Shown: piece by piece, positions 14,494 through 22,751 of the stretch
Layout of the letters: the number at the start of each line of letters is the position of its first letter
How positions within the stretch are numbered: the first letter of the stretch is position 1
DNA from: Moheibacter stercoris
Lineage (GTDB): Bacteria > Bacteroidota > Bacteroidia > Flavobacteriales > Weeksellaceae
DNA length: 64,000 nt
Reading direction: 5' to 3'
Assembly: GCF_040545805.1 (NCBI RefSeq)
Contig: NZ_JBEPMO010000002.1
Span: 1-64,000, forward strand
Notes under the pieces: generated by a model
Database searches by the model: none
What the model was told of the DNA's origin: nothing
What the model saw: the letters and a program-made list of their open reading frames with translations, nothing else
Translations under genes and position numbers: made by a program

Positions 14494-15951
14494 TTATCCT
14501 ACACTTCCTTCTAATGAAATTTCCAACAGTTTTTTAGCTTCCACAGCAAATTCCATTGGTAATTTATCCAAGACTTCACGGCTAAATCCGTTAACGATTA
14601 AAGCAATTGCTTTTTCTGTATTGATTCCTCTTTGGTTACAATAGAACAATTGATCTTCTCCAATTTTGGAAGTCGTCGCTTCATGTTCCAATTGGGCTGT
14701 TTTATTCTTGATTTCGATATATGGGAATGTATGCGCTCCACATTCGTTACCCATCAACAAAGAGTCACATTGCGAGAAGTTTCTTGCGCCATCTGCATTA
14801 GGCATAACTTTCACCAATCCACGGTAAGAATTCTGAGATTTTCCAGCAGAAATTCCTTTGGAAATAATGGTGGATTTGGTGTTTTTACCAATGTGAATCA
14901 TTTTGGTTCCTGTATCGGCTTGTTGGAAATTATTGGTTACCGCGATCGAATAAAATTCTCCTACAGCATTATCTCCTTTTAAAATACAAGATGGATATTT
15001 CCAAGTAACAGCAGAACCTGTTTCCACCTGCGTCCAAGAGATTTTTGCATTTCTCTCGGCAACACCTCTTTTGGTTACGAAGTTAAAGACACCACCTTTT
15101 CCTTCTTCATTTCCAGGATACCAGTTCTGAACGGTTGAGTATTTAATTTCAGCATCATCCATCGCGATTAATTCCACAACAGCAGCATGCAATTGGTTTT
15201 CATCACGACTTGGAGCCGTACATCCTTCCAAATATGAAACATACGAACCCTCGTCAGCAATTAACAAAGTTCTTTCGAACTGACCTGTTCCCGCTTGGTT
15301 GATACGGAAGTAAGTCGACAATTCCATCGGGCAACGAACTCCTTTGGGAATGTAACAGAACGAACCATCTGAAAACACGGCTGAATTTAATGCAGCATAG
15401 AAATTATCGGTTTTTGGAACCACTTTTCCAATGTATTTTTGAACCAATTCTGGATGCTCTTTGATTGCTTCCGAAATGGAACAGAAAATAATTCCTAAAT
15501 CGTTCAATGTATCTTTGAATGTCGTTGCAACCGAAACGGAATCCATCACGATATCGACAGCAACGCCTGTTAAACGTTTTTGCTCATCCATTGAAATACC
15601 CAATTTTTCAAAGGTTTTCAATAATTCTGGATCGACCTCATCTAAACTTGAAAGTTCTGGCTTTTTCTTAGGAGCCGCATAATAGGTGATTTCTTGGAAG
15701 TTTGGCTTTTCGTAATGAACATTTGCCCATTCTGGTTCTTCCATTTTTTGCCATTGACGGAAGGCATCTAAACGCCATTCGGTCATCCATTCCGGCTCTT
15801 CTTTACGCTTTGAAATCTCACGAATGATGTCTTCATTTAAACCTACCGGGAATTCTTCATACTCTACATCGGTTGTAAAGCCAAATTCATATTCCTTTTT
15901 GGTGGATAGGTCTTGTCTTAAATCGTCTTCGGTATATTTTGTATTGCTCAT
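14494..15951 (-). CDS. sufB: Fe-S cluster assembly scaffold protein SufB
   Basis: 485 residues, normal length. SufB hallmarks: GVAVDIVMDSVSVATTFKDTL, FSDGSFCYIPKGVRCPMELSTYFRIN, SYVSYLEGCTAPSRDENQLHAAVVEL, and near the end GNECGAHTFPYIEIKN with the Cys used in cluster assembly. It is the main scaffold subunit of SufBC2D. Start ATG at 15951 lies 3 nt after the stop codon of the upstream secreted-protein gene, so the two are translated from one message. Confidence 0.97.
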   Translation of the reverse strand: MSNTKYTEDDLRQDLSTKKEYEFGFTTDVEYEEFPVGLNEDIIREISKRKEEPEWMTEWRLDAFRQWQKMEEPEWANVHYEKPNFQEITYYAAPKKKPELSSLDEVDPELLKTFEKLGISMDEQKRLTGVAVDIVMDSVSVATTFKDTLNDLGIIFCSISEAIKEHPELVQKYIGKVVPKTDNFYAALNSAVFSDGSFCYIPKGVRCPMELSTYFRINQAGTGQFERTLLIADEGSYVSYLEGCTAPSRDENQLHAAVVELIAMDDAEIKYSTVQNWYPGNEEGKGGVFNFVTKRGVAERNAKISWTQVETGSAVTWKYPSCILKGDNAVGEFYSIAVTNNFQQADTGTKMIHIGKNTKSTIISKGISAGKSQNSYRGLVKVMPNADGARNFSQCDSLLMGNECGAHTFPYIEIKNKTAQLEHEATTSKIGEDQLFYCNQRGINTEKAIALIVNGFSREVLDKLPMEFAVEAKKLLEISLEGSVG

Positions 15952-15954
15952 TTT

Positions 15955-16824
15955 CTAGTAATATGTATAGGCGAATGTGTAAGAAACGGGCTTGACATTG
16001 TCAGCTTTGCTTCCCAAAAATTCAAACGATTTCACCCTTTTGTTTTTATCCAATTTTACTTGGTAATTTTCTCTTGCATCTCTTAAAATTGAATAATTTA
16101 ACTCATCCAATTTTTTTACTTCCCATTTATTTTCTGGTTTGATTTGGTTCTTTTTGGAGGTTGCATCATAGGATGACACAAATTCTTCCATTGTCAAAGG
16201 CAATTCTGAATTGAAGTTGCTGTAACATACTTTGTCAATATCTTCTTTTAGATAAGTAGTAATTCTACATTTTCCTTCCAATCGATCTTTGAAAACCAAC
16301 TTTCCATCTAAATAACTTTGTTTGGTGAAAATTTCACCGTTCAAATCATACACTTCTACCATTCCTTTGATGGTTTTGACAATCATTTTCCCATTTGCAT
16401 AGTAGAATTGATTGACTTTTGCGCCATCTGGATCGTTGAATTTCTCTTCAACAATCAATCCATCTTGGTATTTGTAGATTACTTCACGCTTTGTTCCAGC
16501 CAGCATTTCGGAAACTTTCAATTTCTCTATGTTTCCATTTTGGTTGAAATAAAGCTCCATGATATTTGGGGTTTTCTTCCCTCCTTTTTCTGCTGAAATT
16601 CGAATGGATCTAACTTTAGAATAATCAATCGGGATTGCATTGACCAAAGGTTTAATCCCGAAATTCCCAAAAAAGAAATTTTGAGTATAGACTTCATTGA
16701 ATCTTTTCGATTGTTCGTCGGGTTGAAAAACCATCAAATCTTTTGGATCTTTAATGGTTTCTTGCGCCATCAGGCCAACAGAAAGCATCAGGATAAAAAG
16801 TTGTACCAATTTCATTTTGATCAT
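15955..16824 (-). CDS. Secreted protein of unknown function inside the suf operon
   Basis: 289 residues from the ATG at 16824 (or 286 from 16815); the frame is open upstream to 16908 but that part overlaps the A-type carrier gene. Signal peptide MKLVQLFILMLSVGLMAQ. The mature part is beta-rich with repeated short units like Y-K-Y-x-D-G-L-I-V-E-E-K-F and Y-Y-A-N-G-K-M-I-V-K, which resemble MORN/YD-type hairpins. No catalytic motif is seen. The gene starts 10 nt after the carrier stop and ends 3 nt before sufB, so it is embedded in the operon, although the product must leave the cytoplasm while Suf proteins are cytoplasmic. Confidence 0.75.
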   Translation of the reverse strand: MIKMKLVQLFILMLSVGLMAQETIKDPKDLMVFQPDEQSKRFNEVYTQNFFFGNFGIKPLVNAIPIDYSKVRSIRISAEKGGKKTPNIMELYFNQNGNIEKLKVSEMLAGTKREVIYKYQDGLIVEEKFNDPDGAKVNQFYYANGKMIVKTIKGMVEVYDLNGEIFTKQSYLDGKLVFKDRLEGKCRITTYLKEDIDKVCYSNFNSELPLTMEEFVSSYDATSKKNQIKPENKWEVKKLDELNYSILRDARENYQVKLDKNKRVKSFEFLGSKADNVKPVSYTFAYTYY

Positions 16825-16834
16825 CACAAGTCTT

Positions 16835-17164
16835 TTATACGGCAAAGCTTTCACCACATCCACAAGTTCTTTGGGCATTTGGATTATTGAAAACAAATCC
16901 TTTACCATTTAGTCCACCTGAATATTCCAAAGTCGTGCCAACTAAATACAAGAATGATTTTTTATCTACTACGATGCGAACGCCATTGTCTTCAAACAAA
17001 CGATCGTTTTCTGCTTGAGTAGCATCAAAGGATAATTTGTATGACAAACCAGAACAACCACCACTTTCTACGCCAACACGTACAAAACTATTTTCAATAG
17101 AAGTTCCTTCTTCTTGCATCAAAGAAGCAATTTTCACTTTTGCAGTATCTGAAACTTTAATCAT
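16835..17164 (-). CDS. A-type Fe-S carrier protein (IscA/SufA/HesB family)
   Basis: 109 residues, full length. Contains the three conserved cysteines: one in VESGGCSGLSYKL (about 37) and two in CGCGESFAV at the C-terminus, which bind an iron or a 2Fe-2S/4Fe-4S cluster and pass it to target proteins. Its place at the head of the suf operon indicates a SufA role. Promoter: TATCTTTG at 17189-17196, 24 nt upstream of the ATG. Confidence 0.95.
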   Translation of the reverse strand: MIKVSDTAKVKIASLMQEEGTSIENSFVRVGVESGGCSGLSYKLSFDATQAENDRLFEDNGVRIVVDKKSFLYLVGTTLEYSGGLNGKGFVFNNPNAQRTCGCGESFAV

Positions 17165-17188
17165 TTTACTCTCTTATTTTTGAACATA

Positions 17189-17196
17189 CAAAGATA
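17189..17196 (-). promoter_or_regulatory. suf operon -7 box TATCTTTG
   Basis: Exact TAnnTTTG match 24 nt before the first suf operon gene; no clear -33 TTG. No palindromic operator is seen beside it. Confidence 0.6.
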
Positions 17197-17283
17197 CAAC
17201 CGAAACCTTTATTTATTCTAATTTTTAATAAATAATAACAATTCGGGAATTAAGTTTCACAATAAGTTTGAAAAGTCTAACGT

Positions 17284-18801
17284 TTAATGCTTTATGAATG
17301 TATGTTGGATTGATTTCTGAGAACTTGATTTTGCTTTCAACAGATAGGTTCCTTTTGGAAGAGAAGAAAGATTGATATGGGTTCCTTTTTCGAAATTTCG
17401 GATTTTCTGTCCTAGCGAATTATAAATTTCTATATCCCTTAATTCTTCGCTAAAAAACAAATTATTTTTCACTGGATTGGGGTAAATGGAAATGCTTTTT
17501 TGATTTAATTCTTCTGTAGACATTTCAGCATCTGCAAAATATATAACCCAGAAATCAAAGTTGATATCTTCTGGTTGTCCCGTTGGATTTTCGTGTTCAA
17601 AATGACCTGCTACCAAGAATTTATCATCAATAAAAGATTGTATAACATTTGCCCTATCGTAATAAATATCACCCAAAACTTTTTGACAAATCAAATCACC
17701 ATTTGCATCTAATTTAAAAAACCACATATCGCCACCACCAATACCTTCCGTTATATCATAATCAATCACATCACCAACAGTCATTCCTGCGACCAAAAAA
17801 TTTTCTCCTATTGCAGATATAGAATAACCTTCATCGGTTCCCGAACTTCCATAATTTCTTTCCCACAACATATTTCCTGCAGCATCAAGCTTCACAACCC
17901 AAATATCTACATCTCCATACAATTCTGAAACATCGCCATCTGAGGAATAGGTATATCCGCTCAATCCAAAATTTCCAGATTCTGTTTCGCACAAACCATA
18001 TAACTCATCCCACTCTGAACCTCCAAAATTCTTACTCCATTGAATTTCACCAGTATTCGTAATTTTTACAACCCAAAAATCTTTCTCACCCCAATTATTG
18101 GGTACGTCATGGTCAATTGAGTGGGAATACCCTCCTAATAAATATCCATTGTCTTGCGTTTTGATTAGTTGAGTAGCAAAATCTTCTTGAGAGCCGCCAT
18201 AGGTTTTTGACCATAGTATTTCTCCCATTTCATCAATGCTAAAAACCCAATAATCCATTAAACCCTTATTGTTATCAAGATCAATATCACTTGAGAAGCT
18301 AGTACCCAAGATTGTATAAGTTCCGTCTAAGTTTGAAACAATAGATTGAGCTGTATCAATGCTTGAACCTCCATAATTTTTACTCCAAACAATGTCTCCA
18401 TTCCCATTTAATCTGACGATCCAAGCATCTGAATTTCCATAATTGTTCAAAACATTTCCATTATTTGAATAGGAAAATCCTGCCATCAAAATATCTCCAT
18501 CTAGCGTTTCCACTACACTCTTAACTTCATCCCACATACTACCACCAAAAGATTTCTCCCAGATCTGCTCTCCTAATTCATTCAATTTAACAATGTAAAA
18601 ATCTGAGGAATATCCATAAACGTCTGTATCAGAAAGTTTAAAACCAACTACAATTATATTTCCATCTGCTAATTGGATGATATCATTAGCCTTTTCTTCA
18701 TGTGCCCCTCCAATTTTTTTCTCCCATAGGATTTCGGGTTGAATTTGTGCAAATAAGTCACTAAATGCAAAAAGAATAATAAGAAAATAGATGTGTTTCA
18801 T
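17284..18801 (-). CDS. T9SS-exported beta-propeller protein
   Basis: 505 residues from the ATG at 18801 (the frame runs open to 18828; the later Met starts a clean signal peptide MKHIYFLIILFAFSDLFAQ). Seven or so repeats of the type G-E-x-x-W-x-K-x-x-G-G-S-x-x-D-x-x-x-S-x-x-x-T-x-D-G-x-x-x-x-G with D-x-W-x-V-K-L form a beta-propeller of the kind common in cell-surface proteins of Bacteroidota. The C-terminus (about 430-505) is a type A sorting domain with IYPNPVKNNLFF, so the protein is exported by T9SS. The ligand is unknown. Confidence 0.85.
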   Translation of the reverse strand: MKHIYFLIILFAFSDLFAQIQPEILWEKKIGGAHEEKANDIIQLADGNIIVVGFKLSDTDVYGYSSDFYIVKLNELGEQIWEKSFGGSMWDEVKSVVETLDGDILMAGFSYSNNGNVLNNYGNSDAWIVRLNGNGDIVWSKNYGGSSIDTAQSIVSNLDGTYTILGTSFSSDIDLDNNKGLMDYWVFSIDEMGEILWSKTYGGSQEDFATQLIKTQDNGYLLGGYSHSIDHDVPNNWGEKDFWVVKITNTGEIQWSKNFGGSEWDELYGLCETESGNFGLSGYTYSSDGDVSELYGDVDIWVVKLDAAGNMLWERNYGSSGTDEGYSISAIGENFLVAGMTVGDVIDYDITEGIGGGDMWFFKLDANGDLICQKVLGDIYYDRANVIQSFIDDKFLVAGHFEHENPTGQPEDINFDFWVIYFADAEMSTEELNQKSISIYPNPVKNNLFFSEELRDIEIYNSLGQKIRNFEKGTHINLSSLPKGTYLLKAKSSSQKSIQHTFIKH

Positions 18802-18825
18802 GAGATAGTTTGAGCAATCAATATA

Positions 18826-18863
18826 CAAAAAAAGCCTTGTAATTTTATGACTTACAAGGCTTT
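18826..18863 (-). terminator. trpS terminator
   Basis: Minus strand: AAAGCCTTGTAA/TTACAAGGCTTT, a 12-bp stem (18831-18863), followed by seven T's. It lies between trpS (ends 18887) and the next gene. Confidence 0.85.
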
Positions 18864-18886
18864 TTCTTTATTTCAATTGATATGAA

Positions 18887-19861
18887 TTAAATTTTCAATC
18901 CGATTTTTTCACGAACTCTTCTAAGAACTTTGTCTCCAACGGCAGCAGCACGAACAGCCCCATTCTCTAAATATGCATCTAACAAAGCTCGATCATTTAA
19001 AAGTTCCGCAAATTTTCTGCGAGGTTCCGCATATTTCTCAATCAACACTTCTAACAAGGCATTTTTTGCATGACCATAACCATATCCACCATTCAAATAG
19101 TTTTGACGCATCTCCTCGATTTGTTCTGGAGTTGCGACTAATTTATACAAAGCAAATACATTGTCGGTTTCTGGATTTTTAGGATCTTCCAAAGGAGTAC
19201 TATCGGTTTGGATGGACATGACTTGTTTTTTCAATTCTTTTTCAGAAAGGAAAATATTCAAATAATTGTTTCTTGATTTACTCATTTTCTCTCCATCTGT
19301 CCCAGGAACGATCATCACTTCTTCGCTAATTTTCGCATAAGGCAAAACAAAGGTCTCGCCCATTTGACGATTGAAACGTTCTGCAACATCGCGCGTGATT
19401 TCTAAGTGTTGCAATTGGTCTTTCCCAACGGGAACTACATCGGCATCGTACATCAAAATGTCGGCAGCCATCAAAATCGGATAGGTAAACAATCCAGCAT
19501 TAACATCGCTCAAATAGTCTTGTTTATCTTTGAAAGAATGCGCCAATGTCAATCGTTGAAATGGAAAATAATTCAACAAATACCACATCAATTCTGAAAC
19601 TTGAGGCACGTCTGACTGGCGGTAAAAAACGGCTTTTTCTGTATCCAAGCCCAATGCCAACCAACATGCTGCTACTTCATAGGTGTTTTGTTTCAAAACT
19701 TCAGGATCTTTGATTTGGGTCAAAGCATGTAAATCTGCGATAAAAATAAAAGAATCGTCCGTTGAAGAATTGGCCAAATCAATTGCAGGATAAATGGCTC
19801 CCAGTATGTTTCCAATGTGCGGTGTTCCAGTTGCCTGAACACCTGTTAAAACTCGTGGCAT
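18887..19861 (-). CDS. trpS: Tryptophanyl-tRNA synthetase
   Basis: 324 residues from the ATG at 19861. Class I signatures: TPHIGN (13-18, the HIGH motif) and GEKMSKS (about 190-196). The N-terminal M-P-R-V-L-T-G-V-Q-A-T-G is the canonical TrpRS start. The open frame extends to 19966, but a -7 box (TATATTTG, 19889-19896) lies in that extension and the extra residues have no TrpRS similarity, so the shorter start is correct. It is monocistronic, with its own terminator. Confidence 0.97.
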   Translation of the reverse strand: MPRVLTGVQATGTPHIGNILGAIYPAIDLANSSTDDSFIFIADLHALTQIKDPEVLKQNTYEVAACWLALGLDTEKAVFYRQSDVPQVSELMWYLLNYFPFQRLTLAHSFKDKQDYLSDVNAGLFTYPILMAADILMYDADVVPVGKDQLQHLEITRDVAERFNRQMGETFVLPYAKISEEVMIVPGTDGEKMSKSRNNYLNIFLSEKELKKQVMSIQTDSTPLEDPKNPETDNVFALYKLVATPEQIEEMRQNYLNGGYGYGHAKNALLEVLIEKYAEPRRKFAELLNDRALLDAYLENGAVRAAAVGDKVLRRVREKIGLKI

Positions 19862-19888
19862 GTTGTATGTTTTTTCGTTTTTGGTGAA

Positions 19889-19896
19889 CAAATATA
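19889..19896 (-). promoter_or_regulatory. trpS -7 box TATATTTG
   Basis: Exact match to TAnnTTTG, 27 nt before the trpS ATG; it rules out the longer reading frame. Confidence 0.65.
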
Positions 19897-19971
19897 CTTC
19901 TGTCAATCTGATTTTGGGGATTGATGGAAGAAGAAATTTCGTTTCAACCTGATTTTTTTTGGTCACTTCCT

Positions 19972-20074
19972 CGCATGAGGGATCGAGGAATCTGTTTGAG
20001 CTCTCTCGTACGCATCGGCGTACGAGAAGCGAGTTCCGAGAGCCCGACCCCGACCGTAGGGAGGGGTCATGCCC
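19972..20074. repeat. GC-rich structured element, likely interspersed repeat
   Basis: About 100 nt markedly richer in G+C than both sides. It holds a 10-bp perfect inverted repeat TCTCGTACGC/GCGTACGAGA with a 4-nt loop (20004-20027), a 6-bp one GACCCC/GGGGTC (20046-20068), and CCTC/GAGG near its left end (about 19977-19988). No T-run. It sits just after the stop codon at 20078. Similar GC-rich elements recur in many Bacteroidota genomes, as far as I recall, but copies elsewhere cannot be checked here. Confidence 0.55.
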
Positions 20075-20077
20075 AAG

Positions 20078-20389
20078 TTAGCTTGGATTTTCTTGTTCGA
20101 ATTTCTTGATTTTTTTGTGTACGAACCAAGTCGCAAACGGAATGAAGGCAAATAATAAGATGAATACAAACTCTTCATCGTCCCATTTGTAAATTTTCTT
20201 TACCAAAAATGCCAACAAAATATAGCCCATGAAGGCTACGCCATGAAACATTCCGATTGGAAACATCAAAGGTGTTTCGGGATCGAAACCATATTTTACA
20301 GGCATTGCTACACAAAATAATAGGATGCAACTTATGAATTCCATGATGCAAAAAATGTTGAACCATTTTTTGAGACTTGCTTCGTTCAT
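20078..20389 (-). CDS. DUF3817-family integral membrane protein
   Basis: 103 residues with three membrane segments (about 10-30, 41-62, 70-90). The stretch YGFDPETPLMFPIGMFHGVAFMGYILLAF matches the DUF3817 family (P-x-x-x-x-x-x-G-x-x-H-G-x-x-F). Function of the family is unknown. It has its own -7 box TATCTTTG at 20406-20413, 17 nt from the ATG. The 3' side runs into the GC-rich element at 19972-20074. Confidence 0.85.
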   Translation of the reverse strand: MNEASLKKWFNIFCIMEFISCILLFCVAMPVKYGFDPETPLMFPIGMFHGVAFMGYILLAFLVKKIYKWDDEEFVFILLFAFIPFATWFVHKKIKKFEQENPS

Positions 20390-20405
20390 GTTAAAAAATT
20401 TCTTG

Positions 20406-20413
20406 CAAAGATA
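20406..20413 (-). promoter_or_regulatory. -7 box TATCTTTG of the DUF3817 gene
   Basis: Exact TAnnTTTG match 16 nt before the start codon. Confidence 0.6.
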
Positions 20414-20451
20414 GGTGCGAATTTGAAAATGAGCAACCTAGAAATTATGGT

Positions 20452-21648
20452 TTAAATCAGCATAAATGTGAATATTGTATAAAATATTCCCACCCAAAAA
20501 ACCATGAACATATTGACAAATAAAAGGATGAGAACGATTATTCTAGATCGCCATGTTGATTTTTCATACACGACATGATGCGCACGGAAAAAATAAAATA
20601 TGAGATACCCAAAAATGGCAAATCCTATCAATAAGCTTAGAACATTGTATATGGATTCATATCCGCTCCACCATACTCCAGGAATACTTATAACCGAATG
20701 GATAAGTGTATTGAACGTAATAAAAATAAGCATAGCCGACATAAAATACAAGGTAAATATACCATGATCGTAATACAACCATTTCTTCTTTTTGTGAAAC
20801 AACCAAAGCGTGAAGGCAAATATCGGGAGGTAAAAGAAAAGAACTTTGGGAAGGTTCTTGACAAATGTTTCTTTTAATTTTTCTCGATAATCGAAATTAT
20901 GATACACATAATTTTCTTGAATTTCAATGAGCTTACGTCCCAATTTAGCTCCCAACCAATTCAATCTATCCTTTTTGGGCAAGGAAGCATGAATGGAATC
21001 GAATTCTGCAACGGTTTTGATATTTTTATAATTCTCTCCTAAACTTATTCCTTCATATTGGTCAATAGAATCTCCTTCATTATCAAAAAGATTCAGTTCA
21101 AAACCGCCATCTTTAGCGAGATTTAAGTCTTTCTCGAGTTTATTTACTTGCTCCAAACGCTTGCGAACTTCAAGATATTCATCTGCAGGAATTCTATCTT
21201 TTTCATCCAAGGAATTCTGGATAGAATCCAATTGAGCAACGCTCAGCACATTTAAAAAATTAGGATTATCTATTTTAACCTCTTTCGAAACTTCTAAATT
21301 TTCCTTTGTGTCCTCTGTCAATGAATCAACATAATTGGGCAGAAAGTGAGGCAAGAAAAAGGCAACAAAACTGACGAAAATATACAGTTTTACCGGTTCT
21401 ACGTAGGTTTTTCTTTTTCCACTCAAATATTCTTTTACGATTATACCTGGCTTAAACAGCAATGTTTTCATGGTTTTCCAGAAACCACTATCGTAATGAA
21501 ATAAGTCGGCAAAAAAGTGAGAAATTAAATGATGGAAACTTGGTCTTACCTCTACATTTTCCTGACCACAATTGGGACAGAATCTTTTTTGTACTTCTGC
21601 GCCACAGTTTAAACAATTTTTATCTGAACGGAGTGGAAAATGCGACAT
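20452..21648 (-). CDS. DUF3667 membrane protein with N-terminal zinc ribbon
   Basis: 398 residues. N-terminal zinc ribbon with C-L-N-C-G and F-C-P-N-C-G (14-31), then FHYDSGFWKTMKTLLFKPGIIVKEYLSGKRKTYVEPVKLYIFVSFV, the DUF3667 signature leading into a membrane segment. A charged central part (about 120-265) follows, then four more membrane segments in the C-terminal part. Function unknown. A -7 box TACATTTG lies at 21671-21678. Confidence 0.85.
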   Translation of the reverse strand: MSHFPLRSDKNCLNCGAEVQKRFCPNCGQENVEVRPSFHHLISHFFADLFHYDSGFWKTMKTLLFKPGIIVKEYLSGKRKTYVEPVKLYIFVSFVAFFLPHFLPNYVDSLTEDTKENLEVSKEVKIDNPNFLNVLSVAQLDSIQNSLDEKDRIPADEYLEVRKRLEQVNKLEKDLNLAKDGGFELNLFDNEGDSIDQYEGISLGENYKNIKTVAEFDSIHASLPKKDRLNWLGAKLGRKLIEIQENYVYHNFDYREKLKETFVKNLPKVLFFYLPIFAFTLWLFHKKKKWLYYDHGIFTLYFMSAMLIFITFNTLIHSVISIPGVWWSGYESIYNVLSLLIGFAIFGYLIFYFFRAHHVVYEKSTWRSRIIVLILLFVNMFMVFWVGIFYTIFTFMLI

Positions 21649-21670
21649 GTGATAATGAGTTAAAACTTTT

Positions 21671-21678
21671 CAAATGTA
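21671..21678 (-). promoter_or_regulatory. -7 box TACATTTG of the DUF3667 gene
   Basis: Exact TAnnTTTG match 22 nt upstream of the ATG, between the lspA terminator and the gene. Confidence 0.6.
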
Positions 21679-21690
21679 GAAATTTTATCA

Positions 21691-21722
21691 AAAAATAGCC
21701 CCAAGATTTTTCTCTTGGGGCT
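21691..21722 (-). terminator. Terminator of the ileS-lspA operon
   Basis: Minus strand AGCCCCAAGA/TCTTGGGGCT, 10-bp stem (21697-21722), then a T-rich tail to 21691. It lies 20 nt after the lspA stop codon. Confidence 0.85.
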
Positions 21723-21742
21723 TATCATATCCATTTTTATTT

Positions 21743-22348
21743 TTAAGAAAATACTTTGTTTCGACATAAAAGTATCGTGGCTCCTCCTACGGTTATCGCA
21801 GCATCGGCTACGTTGAATATGTAAGAAAAGAATTCTTTCCCACCTACGATTGGAACCCAATCTGGCCAAACGAAAAGTGGAAAGTAAAACATGTCTACTA
21901 CGCTTCCCATTAAAAACCCAGAATATCCCGAAAAGTCCGCTTTTGAAATTCCATAGTAGGCATCCCAAGCGGCTCTTTCTTCGTTCCAAGTTAATCCAGT
22001 ATCGAAAATCAATCCATAAAACAATCCATCAATCAAATTTCCGATCGCTCCTGCAAACACAAGCGCCATCCCAATTTTGAAATAATTGTTGTTATGAACT
22101 TTAACATTTTTCCAAATGTACCATCCGATTCCTGCAATCAAAATGATGCGCAAAATAGACAAAACAATTTTCCCTGTTAATCCGCCAAATTCAGCTCCAT
22201 ACGCCATACCAGGATTTTCCACGAATTTCAGTATAAACCAACTGAAAACTTCAACTCCTTCGCCGTAGGCAAAATTGGTTTTGATATAAAATTTTGTCAA
22301 TTGATCAATGATCAATACCAACAAAACGATGATTCCTATTTTTTTCAA
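21743..22348 (-). CDS. lspA: Lipoprotein signal peptidase (signal peptidase II)
   Basis: 201 residues with four membrane segments. The two catalytic aspartates are visible in GAIGNLIDG and GSVVDMFYFP. It cleaves the signal peptide of prolipoproteins before the lipidated Cys. The protein is longer than the E. coli enzyme (about 165 residues) because of an extra loop (about 115-140, TGLTWNEERAAWDAYYGISK), a form usual in Bacteroidota. It is last in the operon ileS, dksA-like, lspA. Confidence 0.95.
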   Translation of the reverse strand: MKKIGIIVLLVLIIDQLTKFYIKTNFAYGEGVEVFSWFILKFVENPGMAYGAEFGGLTGKIVLSILRIILIAGIGWYIWKNVKVHNNNYFKIGMALVFAGAIGNLIDGLFYGLIFDTGLTWNEERAAWDAYYGISKADFSGYSGFLMGSVVDMFYFPLFVWPDWVPIVGGKEFFSYIFNVADAAITVGGATILLCRNKVFS

Positions 22349-22357
22349 ACTTGTTTT

Positions 22358-22744
22358 TTAACGTTGCATATTTTTCGCTTCGATACTCAATGTCGCATGT
22401 GGAACCAACTTCAATCTTTCTTTGTTGATCAATTTCCCAGTTACACGACAGATACCATAGGTTTTGTTTTCGATGCGAATCAAAGCATTTTTCAAATCAC
22501 GAATGAATTTTTCTTGACGTGAAGCCAATTGCGCATTTTGTTCTTTGCTCATCGTTTCTGAACCTTCTTCAAATGCCTTGAACGTTGGAGACGTATCGTC
22601 TGTTCCATTGTCCAAACCATTCATAAAGGTTTCTTTGATCAATTCGTAATCGCGTTCTGCTTTCGTTAACTTCTCTTGTATGATCTGACGGAATTCTTCC
22701 AATTCCGCATCAGAATATCTTGTTCTTTCTTCTGTAGTTGACAT
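22358..22744 (-). CDS. DksA/TraR-family protein with degenerate zinc finger
   Basis: 128 residues. Long N-terminal coiled coil, then YGICRVTGKLINKERLKLVPHATLSIEAK, which aligns with the DksA/TraR C4 zinc finger. Only the first of the four cysteines is kept; the others are Val/Thr/Ser-like, so no classical zinc site can form. The position between ileS and lspA is conserved in Bacteroidota. The likely role is binding in the RNA polymerase secondary channel, as for DksA, which is of interest beside GreA, another user of that channel. Confidence 0.85.
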   Translation of the reverse strand: MSTTEERTRYSDAELEEFRQIIQEKLTKAERDYELIKETFMNGLDNGTDDTSPTFKAFEEGSETMSKEQNAQLASRQEKFIRDLKNALIRIENKTYGICRVTGKLINKERLKLVPHATLSIEAKNMQR

Positions 22745-22751
22745 AGTTTTT

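Noticed and set aside
16825..16908. Upstream start for the secreted protein in the suf operon
   Set aside because: It would overlap the A-type carrier gene by more than 70 nt and place the signal peptide inside the protein.
19862..19966. N-terminal extension of trpS by 35 residues
   Set aside because: The extension has no TrpRS similarity and contains the -7 box at 19889-19896, so it is upstream of transcription.
19963..20178. Open frame across the GC-rich element
   Set aside because: Arg/Gly-rich translation of a palindromic repeat overlapping a supported gene; no start or homologue pattern.
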